Below, one piece after another: positions 1 through 8,777 of a DNA stretch of 64,000 bases. Location: positions 930,001-994,000 of the forward strand of contig NZ_AP021875.1 in NCBI RefSeq assembly GCF_009688965.1, read 5' to 3'. How positions within the stretch are numbered: the stretch's first letter is position 1; every line of letters begins with the position of its first letter. The position numbers and the translations under genes were made by a program. The DNA comes from Desulfosarcina widdelii. GTDB lineage: Bacteria > Desulfobacterota > Desulfobacteria > Desulfobacterales > Desulfosarcinaceae. The notes under the pieces were generated by a model, which was not told where the DNA came from, searched no databases, and saw only the letters and a program-made list of their open reading frames with translations.

Positions 1-1
1 G

Positions 2-2035
2 CGGACCAGTGTGGCCGGCCCGTTGTTGGCCAAGGGTAATGCCACACTTGGCGCGCCCATTATCGTGGTCGCCGTTCCCATCCTTCGTGGGAGGGAATTT
101 CTCGGTGCGGTCGGACTGCCCTTTGATTCGGATTTCATTATCCAGATGGCATCCAAGAAAAGTCCAGGAATAAAAGGGGCCGGTTTCATCATCGACAATG
201 AAGGCTTGATCCTGTTTCATCCAAGAAAGGCGTTCATTCTAAAAAAACGCCTTCTGAACCTATCCGGAACCGAAGAAATCCGACAGATCTTGATGGGAGA
301 CAAGACCGGAACCGCATCCTATCTTTTCGAGGGATTCGAAAAAATTGCCGGATTTCATCCGGTGGAACTTACAGGCTGGATTGCTGTTTTCTCCCAAAGC
401 AGAAATGAGATCATGGCCCCGGTAAACCGGATCTTGATTGCTATTTCCATTAGCGGTTTTCTCTTCCTTATTCTCACCGTCACGGGTATTGTGCTTTTTT
501 CCAAAAGGATCAGCAGCCCCATCGAAAAAATGATGTTGCTGATGCACCAGATCACCCAACATGCCGCCGAAATGATTTTGCAGATCGGAGTGGATCGAAA
601 AATTGTCCACGTCAATGAGGCCTTTGAAAAAATCACCGGACAAAAAGCCGAGGATCTGATCCATCGTGAGCCGGTCCTTGACAATTTGGGCAACATTCCG
701 GCGGATGTGATCTGGCAGTCTCTGGAGCAGGGAACATCCTGGTCGGGTAGGGTGGTTCTCAAAGAATGCAAGCCCGATCCGGTGATTCTGGACGTCATGC
801 TCGTGCCGCTGCGGGATGACAAGGGCACCGTACAAGGTTACCTTGAAATTGGCCGGGACGTCACCGAAGAACTGAAATTGGAAAAGCGGTTGCTTCAGGG
901 GCAAAAACTCGAAGCCATCGGGACGTTGGCCGGCGGTATCGCTCACGATTTCAATAACATCCTCAGCGCCATTTTCGGTTACGCCGAGCTTGCGCTGATG
1001 GAAAAAAAACATGATCCCGATACGGAAAAATATATTCGGCGAATCCTGAAGGCCTCGACGCGGGCGCGTGACCTGGTCAGCCAGATCCTGACGTTCAGCC
1101 GGAAAACGGAGGTCGAACTCAGGCCGATGCAACCCGAAACGGTGTTGAAAGAGGCACTGAAGCTTCTTCGCGCTTCCATACCGGCGACCATCGACATTCA
1201 GAGCCGGATCGAAAGCGATGCGGCGATTCTGGCTGAACCGACCCAGATCCACCAGGTGGCCATGAACCTTTTCACCAACGCCGTGCATGCCATCGGTGAC
1301 AAAGGCGGAACTGTGCGTTTGGAACTCATGGATTTTAATGTGGATGAAGAATTCATCCGGACCCACCCGGACGTGAATCCGGGACGCCATGTCTTGCTCC
1401 GGATATCGGATACCGGGGACGGCATGCCGCCCGAAATCCGTGAGAAGGTGTTTGAACCTTTCTTCACGACCAAAGCGCAAGGAAAAGGGACCGGACTCGG
1501 CCTGTCCGTTGTGCATGGCATCGTCAAGAAGCTGGGTGGGGCGATTTCAATTTACAGCGAGAAAGGGGAGGGGACGACTTTCAACATTCTCATTCCCTGT
1601 ACGGAAACCGGGCAGTCGGAGCGGATCTTAGAGGATGAATCCCTAAAAAGAGGCGACGCACGGGTGGCGTTGATCGATGACGAGCCGGACATTGCCACAG
1701 CCCTGGAATCCATTCTTTCCAATCTCGGGTACCGGGTTTCGGCCTTTACGGACGGCCGGATGGCACTGGAAGCGATCGTTTCGAATCCCGGGCAATTCGA
1801 CCTCATTATCACCGACAACACCATGCCACAGCTCACGGGATTGGAAATCGCGCGGCGATTGAGAGATTCCGGCATCGATGCCCCTGTGATACTGACTTCA
1901 GGCTATATGAGCAAAGAAATCGAAGAATCGGCCAGGCAGACAGGTGTTTCAGAAATTATTGCCAAGCCGGTCAACACCTACCAACTGGCAGATACCATGC
2001 ACAGGATCGTTGGACGGGACCTGCACAAAAATTAG
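2..2035 (+). CDS. Hybrid sensor histidine kinase/response regulator, 5'-truncated
   Basis: The reading frame is open from the first bases of the window, so the true start and probably a first membrane segment lie upstream; the GTG at 11 is only an internal candidate. In the visible 674 residues: an extracytoplasmic sensor part resembling the membrane-distal half of a Cache domain (1-140), a membrane segment (about 141-163), a PAS domain (about 185-293), the phosphoacceptor region with GGIAHDFNN (His312), an ATPase domain with DTGDGMPPE and [11 protein letters not shown], and a C-terminal receiver (about 550-670) with the acceptor Asp in IITDNTMPQ. It should autophosphorylate in response to a periplasmic ligand and pass phosphate to its own receiver. 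The partner is not evident nearby. Family assignment is secure; the signal is unknown. Confidence 0.93.
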   Translation, partial: RTSVAGPLLAKGNATLGAPIIVVAVPILRGREFLGAVGLPFDSDFIIQMASKKSPGIKGAGFIIDNEGLILFHPRKAFILKKRLLNLSGTEEIRQILMGDKTGTASYLFEGFEKIAGFHPVELTGWIAVFSQSRNEIMAPVNRILIAISISGFLFLILTVTGIVLFSKRISSPIEKMMLLMHQITQHAAEMILQIGVDRKIVHVNEAFEKITGQKAEDLIHREPVLDNLGNIPADVIWQSLEQGTSWSGRVVLKECKPDPVILDVMLVPLRDDKGTVQGYLEIGRDVTEELKLEKRLLQGQKLEAIGTLAGGIAHDFNNILSAIFGYAELALMEKKHDPDTEKYIRRILKASTRARDLVSQILTFSRKTEVELRPMQPETVLKEALKLLRASIPATIDIQSRIESDAAILAEPTQIHQVAMNLFTNAVHAIGDKGGTVRLELMDFNVDEEFIRTHPDVNPGRHVLLRISDTGDGMPPEIREKVFEPFFTTKAQGKGTGLGLSVVHGIVKKLGGAISIYSEKGEGTTFNILIPCTETGQSERILEDESLKRGDARVALIDDEPDIATALESILSNLGYRVSAFTDGRMALEAIVSNPGQFDLIITDNTMPQLTGLEIARRLRDSGIDAPVILTSGYMSKEIEESARQTGVSEIIAKPVNTYQLADTMHRIVGRDLHKN

Positions 2036-2157
2036 GACGTCATCCGATTGAAGAGGCTGTAAAGAAATTAACAATCTGGTAGCAGCAGAGTTGTTTATCG
2101 AATAATAGCGCATTGGTGGATTGGTTTTCCGCTCAACGATGACCAGAAGCGAACCCA

Positions 2158-3471
2158 ATGGTATCCATAGAGGAAACATCGTTTAACGCACTCGTCGAAC
2201 AGCACCTTGGCACGCGGCTGCCACAAAGGTTATGCGACAGGATCTCATTTTCAGGGTTATCGGCCGAAGCCAGAGGGGTAGTCATACGGCTGCTGACCCT
2301 GATGAAGCGGTCCTCGTGTCCGGCAACGGAGATCAACAGCCAGATGATCTGGCTGCTTGCATCGGTAACGCCGGGCATGCTTCCATCGGCCTGGGGTGGG
2401 CATATTCCCCCTGTCACCTCACCGGGGCGGCATAAGAAGCTGGATGACTACGTAACCAGGCAATTGCGCGCTCCTACCCATGGGCAGCCCGTTTTTATCG
2501 ACATCGGGTGCGGATTCCCGCCGGCAACAACGATGGATACGGCCAGGCGCTTGCCGGACTGGTCCGTTTTCGGGATCGACCGATCCTTTTCGCGCTATGT
2601 CCTGTATGATGTCGACGGCAACTATGCCTGTTTCAACCGCCAAGGTAAACTTCAGTACATTCAAGCGCAAAAAAAACCGCTTAACGAGCATTCCGATGCG
2701 ACCAGAGATCGATTCCGATCGCTTTTTACCGAGTTGTGTCCACAGCTAACGGTTTTTGACGAACATACCCACGCAAGTGTTGAAAAAAACGGCAACCGCT
2801 TGGTCTATAACCATATCCGGGACTTCGAAGGAAAAAACCTCAGATTTTTAAAATCGGACATCGATCATGCCGAACTTCCGCCTGCCCGCGCTGTCCGCTG
2901 CATGAACGTTCTGCTTTACTTTGAAAGGGACATCCGGGAAGCCATGCTGTCCAGAATGTTTGCACTGATCGCCGATGGCGGTCTTCTGATTACCGGATTC
3001 AATCATCCTTTCGGCATTTACGCCCGATATTCTGTTTACAAAAAGGATAGCGCGGGTATCCGTCCGCTTGAGTTCTCGTTCAGTTTGGACAATCTTCGGC
3101 CTTTGGGTGTCGGACCCTGGTTGACCCTTGCCGATGAAGACCGGGAGGCTGAACTGCTTGCCGACCTGACAGGTGCCATTCGTGCCGACCAAAGCTTTTG
3201 GGCGGAGTTCAATGCTCATGTCGACAAGCTGCGTGCGGATTATGGCATCTGCGACAGGGACAAGGACGGTTTCATCTTTTTCACGGAACATTCCAGCAAC
3301 GCATCTTTGGGTGCCACCATGGAAAAGGTGGCGGCCCTATGGTCTCAACTTGAAGATGAAGGCTACGCGGACGGTGCGATTGAGGCATTGGACTGCGCCG
3401 GCTATCAGGCATGGAAAAATCCCGTGGGCGATATAGCAGTTCTTCCCCCGGAGGAATCGCTGCCAACATAA
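2158..3471 (+). CDS. Class I SAM-dependent methyltransferase (437 aa)
   Basis: A Rossmann methyltransferase motif is visible at about residues 112-140 (FIDIGCGFPPATT, then an acidic FGIDRS strand end), followed by a post-I segment RCMNVLLYFERDIRE and a hydrophobic strand with GGLLITGFN. The second part resembles the CheR/small-molecule methyltransferase layout, but no CheR N-terminal domain is evident. The substrate is not predictable. ATG 2158 is the only start because an in-frame TGA lies at 2140; no good Shine-Dalgarno is visible. The next gene starts 33 bp downstream on the same strand, so the two may be cotranscribed. Confidence 0.8.
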   Translation: MVSIEETSFNALVEQHLGTRLPQRLCDRISFSGLSAEARGVVIRLLTLMKRSSCPATEINSQMIWLLASVTPGMLPSAWGGHIPPVTSPGRHKKLDDYVTRQLRAPTHGQPVFIDIGCGFPPATTMDTARRLPDWSVFGIDRSFSRYVLYDVDGNYACFNRQGKLQYIQAQKKPLNEHSDATRDRFRSLFTELCPQLTVFDEHTHASVEKNGNRLVYNHIRDFEGKNLRFLKSDIDHAELPPARAVRCMNVLLYFERDIREAMLSRMFALIADGGLLITGFNHPFGIYARYSVYKKDSAGIRPLEFSFSLDNLRPLGVGPWLTLADEDREAELLADLTGAIRADQSFWAEFNAHVDKLRADYGICDRDKDGFIFFTEHSSNASLGATMEKVAALWSQLEDEGYADGAIEALDCAGYQAWKNPVGDIAVLPPEESLPT

Positions 3472-3504
3472 TGAGAATAAAGCAACAAAACACCTCAAAC
3501 GATC

Positions 3505-4002
3505 ATGGACATCATTCACGCGACATCACAACCGGAAATCGACGAAGTTCGAAAGCTTTTCCGGGAATACGAAACACATCTCAACGTCGATCTATGCTTT
3601 CAGCAATTTGAAACCGAACTGGCCAATCTTCCCGGAAAATATGCACCGCCATCCGGTACGCTGCTTCTTGCCACGGATGGGCAAAGGGCCGTCGGCTGCG
3701 GTGCCTTGCGCAAAATCGGGTCGCTGACGAGAAATGCTTGCGAAATGAAGCGGTTGTACGTCCGCCCCGAAGCCCGAGGCCTGGGCGTTGGCAAACGCAT
3801 CGCCAATCGGCTGATACAGGAGGCCATCGGCCTGGGCTACACCGCCATGGTTCTCGATACGCTCGACAGACTGAAAGCCGCAATCCATCTGTACGAATCG
3901 TTGGGTTTCGTATCTATGGCGCCGTATTACGACAACCCCCTGCCCGGTGTCATTTACCTTAAATTGAACCTGACGAACCTGCCGGCAATGCCGCCGTCCT
4001 GA
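3505..4002 (+). CDS. GNAT family N-acetyltransferase (165 aa)
   Basis: The protein has the length and core of a single GNAT domain. The acetyl-CoA pyrophosphate-binding motif A is clear (MKRLYVRPEARGLGVGKRIA), preceded by the strand carrying AVGCGALRKIG and followed by a C-terminal LYESLGFVSM segment typical of the fold. It would acetylate a primary amine of an unknown small molecule or protein in the cytoplasm. It lies just behind the methyltransferase on the same strand. Nothing in the context fixes the substrate. Confidence 0.88.
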   Translation: MDIIHATSQPEIDEVRKLFREYETHLNVDLCFQQFETELANLPGKYAPPSGTLLLATDGQRAVGCGALRKIGSLTRNACEMKRLYVRPEARGLGVGKRIANRLIQEAIGLGYTAMVLDTLDRLKAAIHLYESLGFVSMAPYYDNPLPGVIYLKLNLTNLPAMPPS

Positions 4003-4167
4003 CCCCCGATCCGTGAAATCGTCTTGATAATTCACAGGAATATGGTAGGGAAGCCGGAAAGGTGCGCTGGCAAGCAATGCCAACCAGCCTGCTCCGGATT
4101 CTCAAGCTTATCCTGCTCTGATTGTAAATTTTGCAATGATTGCCCATGTTCATCCGGGAGGAATTGA

Positions 4168-5559
4168 ATGGCCGACGACACCATCCTGGTGGTTGATGAC
4201 GAAATTGATCTGGTTCGCGGGCTCGAACGAACCATCGCCATGGAGTTCGACTGCCGGGTGTTGACGGCGGAAAACGGCCGTCAGGCGCTGGACATCATCG
4301 CCACCAACTCCGTCGATGTTGTCCTGGCCGATGTGCTCATGCCCGAGATGGACGGTCTGACCCTGTTGACGCACATCAAGCAACAGGACCCGGCCGTCAC
4401 CGTCGTCATCATGACCGCCTACGGCACCATCGAAAAAGCCGTGGAGGCGATCAAGAAAGGTGCTTACGACCTGATCCAGAAGCCCCTGGACGAAGAGCGC
4501 CTCTTTCACCTGCTCAGAAAGGGGTTGGAGCGCAACAGGCTGGTGAGGGAAAACGCCCGTTTGACAGAGGAGATTGGCCGCAAAAAGACCCTGGGCAGCA
4601 TGGTGGGCCGCAGCCGGACCATGCGGGCAGTGTTCGAGAAAATCCAGATGCTGGCCCAGTCCGACGCCACTGTTTTCATCCGGGGGGAGACGGGCACGGG
4701 CAAGGAACTGGCGGCCCGGGCCATCCACAATCTCAGCCGGCGGGGACGGCGCCAACTGGTCACGGTCAACTGCCCGGCCCTGCCGGAAACTATTTTGGAA
4801 AGCGAACTTTTCGGCTATCGCAAAGGGGCCTTCACCCATGCGGCCGATCATCACACCGGCATGTTCGACCAGGCCAATGGCAGCACCATTTTTCTGGACG
4901 AGATCGGCGACCTGGGACTCACGGTACAGACCAAACTGCTGCGGGTCCTGCAGGACAAAGAGATCCGGCCTTTGGGCGCCGACCGCAGCCACCGGGTGGA
5001 TGCGCGCATCCTGGCGGCAACCAACCAGGACCTGGAGGAAAAAATTCGACAGGGCCTGTTCCGGGAGGACCTGTTCTATCGACTCAACGTGGCTACCCTG
5101 GTCATGCCGTCCCTGGACCGCATCCGGGAAGACATCCCCCTGCTGGCGGACCATTTCCTCGACCTGGTGGCCCGTGAGCAGGAAAAACCTCCAAAAATCC
5201 TCGCACCGGAAGTTCTCAACTACCTGATGGAGCGCAAGTGGCCGGGCAACACCCGCCAGTTGGAGAACCTGATCCGGGGCTGGTATGCGGTCGTCCCGGA
5301 AGATAGAATCACCACCCACCACCTGACGGCCGAAACCGGTCCCGCCGGTTGTCCAGCGGAAGCGATGGACTTGGACCGGCCCTATCAATTTCTCAAGGAA
5401 CAGGCCATCGAAGCCTTTACCCGGGAATACCTGACCCGGCTGCTGGGCCGGACCGGTGGCAACGTGTCGGCCGCCGCCCAACTGTCAGGCATGAAGCGCC
5501 AGTCCCTTCAAAAAATCGTCAAACGCTATGACATCGATGTCCGGCGTCTGCGGTCCTGA
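4168..5559 (+). CDS. Sigma-54-dependent NtrC-type response regulator
   Basis: 463 residues with three domains: receiver (1-120, acceptor Asp55 in VVLADVLMPEMDG), AAA+ activator domain with Walker A GETGTGKE (173-180) and Walker B IFLDEIGD (241-248), and a C-terminal Fis-type helix-turn-helix (about 425-463). The sigma-54 contact loop reads GAFTHA (220-225) instead of the usual GAFTGA, which is unusual and could alter sigma-54 engagement. The start is supported by GGGAGGAATTGA just upstream. It converges on the YeiH operon (5608-8406), which has a good -24/-12 promoter, so it is the most plausible activator of that operon, with the kinase at 8778-10718 as partner; this pairing is inferred from position only. 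Confidence 0.95.
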   Translation: MADDTILVVDDEIDLVRGLERTIAMEFDCRVLTAENGRQALDIIATNSVDVVLADVLMPEMDGLTLLTHIKQQDPAVTVVIMTAYGTIEKAVEAIKKGAYDLIQKPLDEERLFHLLRKGLERNRLVRENARLTEEIGRKKTLGSMVGRSRTMRAVFEKIQMLAQSDATVFIRGETGTGKELAARAIHNLSRRGRRQLVTVNCPALPETILESELFGYRKGAFTHAADHHTGMFDQANGSTIFLDEIGDLGLTVQTKLLRVLQDKEIRPLGADRSHRVDARILAATNQDLEEKIRQGLFREDLFYRLNVATLVMPSLDRIREDIPLLADHFLDLVAREQEKPPKILAPEVLNYLMERKWPGNTRQLENLIRGWYAVVPEDRITTHHLTAETGPAGCPAEAMDLDRPYQFLKEQAIEAFTREYLTRLLGRTGGNVSAAAQLSGMKRQSLQKIVKRYDIDVRRLRS

Positions 5560-5607
5560 CGGCATCTAACCGACCGATTCCGGACCATCCCCCACTTCAA
5601 TTTGTAA

Positions 5608-6198
5608 TCAGGGAAAAATTTCGTCGGCAATCTGTCTGCGGATGGCGATGGCGCTCTCTTCCATGAGCTTGATGATGCCGTTGGCATTTTCGGTGGTTTC
5701 CGCAACGTGCGGCTTTAAAGCCGCGTCGAACTCCCGTTCCACCTGGTTGAGGCGGTTGAGAAAAAGAAGATAGTTGGTGCGGTTTTTATAGGTGTCCCGA
5801 ATCAAGGCCGTATAGCTTTTGCCATGGGCCAGAAGCAGGTCCCGGTAGTGATCCACCAGGACGGCCACCCAGCGGCGGTAGTCGGGACGGATCGGGTCGG
5901 GAATATCAGCGGCGTTGACCACTGTTTCGACGTCGGGGCCCTCGCCGCTTCCCACCGCTGCCAGCGCCTGGTCCAGTGACCGCTGCCGGGTGATGACAAA
6001 GTTCGCGGCAAAGGTTTTGCGGCCGTCCGAGTAGCGTTTGAGCTGCCAGAAGTAAAATACGAAAAACACGGGGATGAGAATCATCCAGATGGCCAGCTTG
6101 GGCTTGTCGATAACCCGGGCGGAGACCCGGGCGGCGAAACGGCGTTCTTGGGCCAGGATCAGGTCCCGGTTGCGGTTCAGGGTTTCCGTCTCGGTCAT
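5608..6198 (-). CDS. Small membrane-anchored protein, unknown function
   Basis: About 196 residues: a charged N-terminus, one strong membrane segment (AIWMILIPVFFVFYFW) and a mostly helical soluble domain containing an NRTNYLLFLNRLNQVEREFD segment. I do not recognise the family. ATG 6198 is used; a GTG at 6207 overlaps the upstream stop codon as GTGA and is an alternative start. It is the last gene of the YeiH operon, tightly coupled to the preceding membrane protein, so it may be an accessory subunit of that transporter. Confidence 0.75.
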   Translation of the reverse strand: MTETETLNRNRDLILAQERRFAARVSARVIDKPKLAIWMILIPVFFVFYFWQLKRYSDGRKTFAANFVITRQRSLDQALAAVGSGEGPDVETVVNAADIPDPIRPDYRRWVAVLVDHYRDLLLAHGKSYTALIRDTYKNRTNYLLFLNRLNQVEREFDAALKPHVAETTENANGIIKLMEESAIAIRRQIADEIFP

Positions 6199-6203
6199 GC
6201 GGG

Positions 6204-6554
6204 TCACTCGGGAAGGTATTTGAAGCCCAGACCAAGCAGCGCCAGGCAGGCCACGATACCGGAGATAAAAGGCAGGGTCATGCCGAACTGGTCGGGCGCG
6301 GCCAACTCGAGGGACTGACGCAGGTACTTCTCGCCGGTATAGGAGCCTTCGATTTCGGTATAGAAGTAGGCCCCGGAATCGATGTCATTCTCCTCGATGA
6401 CCTGGACGATCTCGTCCATGCTGTAAATGTGGTGCTGCAGCCAGGGGCCGACGACCACGCCGAACAGCCAGAGCGAAAAAAAGGTGGTCAAAAGAATTCC
6501 CCAGGCCTTGGCCCGGGGCATGGGGCGGTTCTCGGTCGTTGACGCTTCTTCCAT
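6204..6554 (-). CDS. Small two-TM membrane protein, unknown function
   Basis: 116 residues with two hydrophobic segments (about 17-37, ILLTTFFSLWLFGVVVGPWL, and 90-112) flanking a polar loop with DENDIDSG-like acidic residues; both ends probably face the same side. A Shine-Dalgarno GGGAG precedes the ATG by about 9 nt. It sits between the YeiH gene and another small membrane protein, overlapping or nearly overlapping the latter. No family recognised; a role as an accessory subunit of the transporter is inferred from operon position only. Confidence 0.75.
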   Translation of the reverse strand: MEEASTTENRPMPRAKAWGILLTTFFSLWLFGVVVGPWLQHHIYSMDEIVQVIEENDIDSGAYFYTEIEGSYTGEKYLRQSLELAAPDQFGMTLPFISGIVACLALLGLGFKYLPE

Positions 6555-6584
6555 TGCACATTGCTCCCTTGCGGGTATCGGGTG

Positions 6585-6623
6585 ACTCCCGCCGGGGAAT
6601 CGCTGGATTCACCCGGCGGGAGT
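6585..6623 (-). other. Intercistronic hairpin in YeiH operon
   Basis: Perfect 12-bp inverted repeat (ACTCCCGCCGGG / CCCGGCGGGAGT) with a 15-nt loop, between the YeiH stop codon and the next gene. On the operon strand no U-run follows, so it is more likely an RNA-stabilising or expression-tuning hairpin than a full terminator. Confidence 0.6.
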
Positions 6624-6642
6624 GTTTTGAATCATAAACCGT

Positions 6643-8406
6643 TTAGATGGTAGCGGTCAACTCGGGGAAGACCACATAGAACATGATGTAAGCCACCACC
6701 AGGGTGAGAAGCAGGTTGAAGGACTGCCCCACGACGTAGAGAATAAACGGCTTGCCGCCCACCAAATGTTCCTTGAGTTCCCGGAAGTTGGTGGCCAGGC
6801 CGATGCTCACGAAGGAGAGGCAGAAGAACCAGCCGCGGAAAAGGTCGCTCATGCCCTTGATCACGCCCTGATCGATCATGGCCGATCCGAGACCGCCCAC
6901 CTGGCTGTTGAACGAAGTGTAGGCCAGGGAGAAGATGATCGACGCGGCGATAAAGCCAAGGACGAATTTCGGGAAGCGGTACCAGATCTCCATGGCACCG
7001 ACCTTTTGGCCGGTCTCGGCGGCTTCCACGCGGGTGGTGAAGTAAAGGGCCACGAAAAAGGCGATCACGCCGATGAGCACGTTCTGGATCATCTTGATGG
7101 TCGCTGCCACGTAAAGGGCTTTTTCACCGAGGAAGGCACCGGCTGCCGCCACGGCGCCGGTGGCGTCGATGGTGCCGCCCATCCAGGCCCCGCCCAGGAT
7201 CAACTGTTTGTCCACGGGGAAGGTAGACTTGATCACGGCCGGCATGACGATCATCATGATGGAGGTGAATACCAGCGAGAGGCCGACGGAAAGGGTCAGC
7301 TCCTCTTTTTTGGCTTTACAGGCTGCCGCAGTAGCGATGGCCGCGGAGACGCCGCACACGCTCATGTCGGAGCAGATGGTGGCATTGAGGCGTTTGGAAG
7401 GAATCTTGACGACTTTCTGGCCGAACCAGTAGGTGACGAGCCAGACGGTGGGGGTGACCACCCAGGCCACGAAGATACCGGCGGTGCCGATGGTGATGAT
7501 TTTTTCGAACAGGATCTTGGCGCCCAGGAGTACCAGGCCTGTCTTGATGTAGTACTCGGTCTGTACGGCCGGTTTGGCCCACTCGGGCGTGCCCACGGTG
7601 TTGGAGATCAGCATGCCGAAGAAGATCGCCCAGGCGGCGTAGCCGATGCCGTAGTGCTTCATGGTGGCCTGGCTGCTGGCCAGGTAGGCCACAATGGCGA
7701 CCAGAAAGACGAAGATGAAGCCGACCACGAACTTGCCGAAATCCTTGCCCATGGCCTTTATGCCAATGCCGAAGAAAACGGCGAAGCTGGCGCCCAGGAA
7801 GACCAGCCAGCCGATCTGGTTATAAGCGCTGACCTTGGTTTTCTTCTTGGCATTGCTGGCGGCCAGGTGCGCATCGCGCCATTTGGCGATGGAATCCTTG
7901 GCCTGCAGGTTTAGGGTCGCGTCACTGAACCCGGCGGCCTCGGCGGCGGCTTCGGCGGTTGCAGCGGCGGCCAATGCGGCGGCAGCGGCGGACTTGGCCT
8001 TGTCATACTTGGCCACGGCCTTGGCCTTCTTGGCATCGGCCTTTTCCTTGCTCATGAAAAAGGCGTCCAGAGGATTGGTAGACCAGCCGTGGGTCTTTTT
8101 CGAGAATTTGGACATGAACTTGCCGGCGGCAATGTCCTTGGATTTAACCTTTTTCTTGGCGTCGTACATCTGGTACCAGGCGATGGTCTTGAACTTGTCG
8201 GTCCGCTGGGCGGCCTGGGTGTACTCGGACTCGATGTCCGTCAGTTTGGCCTTCATGGCTCCGGTCTGGGGAAAATAGAGCACCGCACCGGCGATCAGAA
8301 TAACGAAACCGAGCCAGATGGCCCACCAGTCTTCTTTCTTGACCAGCTCGGACCATTCCCACTTTCCGACGTCTTTGACGACCTGGCCGTCTGAGTTTGC
8401 AGCCAT
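6643..8406 (-). CDS. YeiH-family putative sulfate/anion exporter with N-terminal extension
   Basis: 587 residues from ATG 8406, chosen because GGAGGAAGA lies directly upstream and the sequence further 5' is not protein-like. The C-terminal 350 residues are a multi-pass membrane protein with YeiH family signatures: [36 protein letters not shown] followed by AKKEE, and [19 protein letters not shown]. Family members are annotated as putative sulfate exporters; the substrate is not experimentally firm. Unusually, the N-terminus carries a first membrane segment (about 27-46) and then about 150 residues of Lys/Ala-rich, probably coiled-coil sequence before the transporter core. A sigma-54 promoter lies 110 bp upstream and two small membrane proteins follow. 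Confidence 0.88.
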   Translation of the reverse strand: MAANSDGQVVKDVGKWEWSELVKKEDWWAIWLGFVILIAGAVLYFPQTGAMKAKLTDIESEYTQAAQRTDKFKTIAWYQMYDAKKKVKSKDIAAGKFMSKFSKKTHGWSTNPLDAFFMSKEKADAKKAKAVAKYDKAKSAAAAALAAAATAEAAAEAAGFSDATLNLQAKDSIAKWRDAHLAASNAKKKTKVSAYNQIGWLVFLGASFAVFFGIGIKAMGKDFGKFVVGFIFVFLVAIVAYLASSQATMKHYGIGYAAWAIFFGMLISNTVGTPEWAKPAVQTEYYIKTGLVLLGAKILFEKIITIGTAGIFVAWVVTPTVWLVTYWFGQKVVKIPSKRLNATICSDMSVCGVSAAIATAAACKAKKEELTLSVGLSLVFTSIMMIVMPAVIKSTFPVDKQLILGGAWMGGTIDATGAVAAAGAFLGEKALYVAATIKMIQNVLIGVIAFFVALYFTTRVEAAETGQKVGAMEIWYRFPKFVLGFIAASIIFSLAYTSFNSQVGGLGSAMIDQGVIKGMSDLFRGWFFCLSFVSIGLATNFRELKEHLVGGKPFILYVVGQSFNLLLTLVVAYIMFYVVFPELTATI

Positions 8407-8515
8407 TCTTCCTCCTTTAAAAAAGTTGTGGTGATCGGGAGAACCGACGGTATGGCCGGCTCCGGTGTCAAAACAGGCGGCCGTTGCCGCGACAGTGCAA
8501 AATAGGAGGACTTTT

Positions 8516-8531
8516 CGCAAGCCACATGCCA
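8516..8531 (-). promoter_or_regulatory. Sigma-54 (-24/-12) promoter of YeiH operon
   Basis: On the minus strand the sequence TGGCATGTGGCTTGCG matches the consensus TGGCAC-G-N4-TTGC with exact GG-N10-GC spacing. Predicted start of transcription is near 8505, about 100 nt before the YeiH ATG. Confidence 0.8.
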
Positions 8532-8599
8532 CCTGTATAAATTTAATTATGCTTATAAATACAGTATGATATAAAAATGACGCGCCCCACCCGTCTGCC

Positions 8600-8625
8600 T
8601 GGATGCCGCTTTCCGGCGGCATCCA
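8600..8625. promoter_or_regulatory. Palindrome upstream of sigma-54 promoter (candidate enhancer)
   Basis: Perfect 10-bp inverted repeat (TGGATGCCGC / GCGGCATCCA) with a 6-bp spacer, about 70-95 bp upstream of the -24 element, a distance typical of binding sites for NtrC-type activators. Binding by the 4168-5559 regulator is inferred. Confidence 0.45.
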
Positions 8626-8733
8626 ATGCGAGATCAAATCGCCGATGAGCGATCCAATCGAATCGTAACGGTTTAATATGTTAAAAGATTTTTATTTTGG
8701 CGAGCGTCGTTCCGGCAGCCGCCATCTCGAAGC

Positions 8734-8761
8734 GGCAGTGCAGCCACAAGGCTGCACTGCC
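8734..8761. terminator. Strong hairpin after kinase gene
   Basis: Perfect 12-bp stem (GGCAGTGCAGCC / GGCTGCACTGCC) with a 4-nt loop just beyond the stop codon of the kinase at 8778. There is no adjacent U-run on the minus strand, so it may be a 3'-end-protecting hairpin or a weak terminator. Confidence 0.45.
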
Positions 8762-8777
8762 TGATCGGAAGACGGTG

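Noticed and set aside
4150-5481. A 443-codon minus-strand frame opposite the first sigma-54 activator
   Set aside because: Antisense shadow; no recognised domain and low-complexity Gln/Val/Gly/His content.
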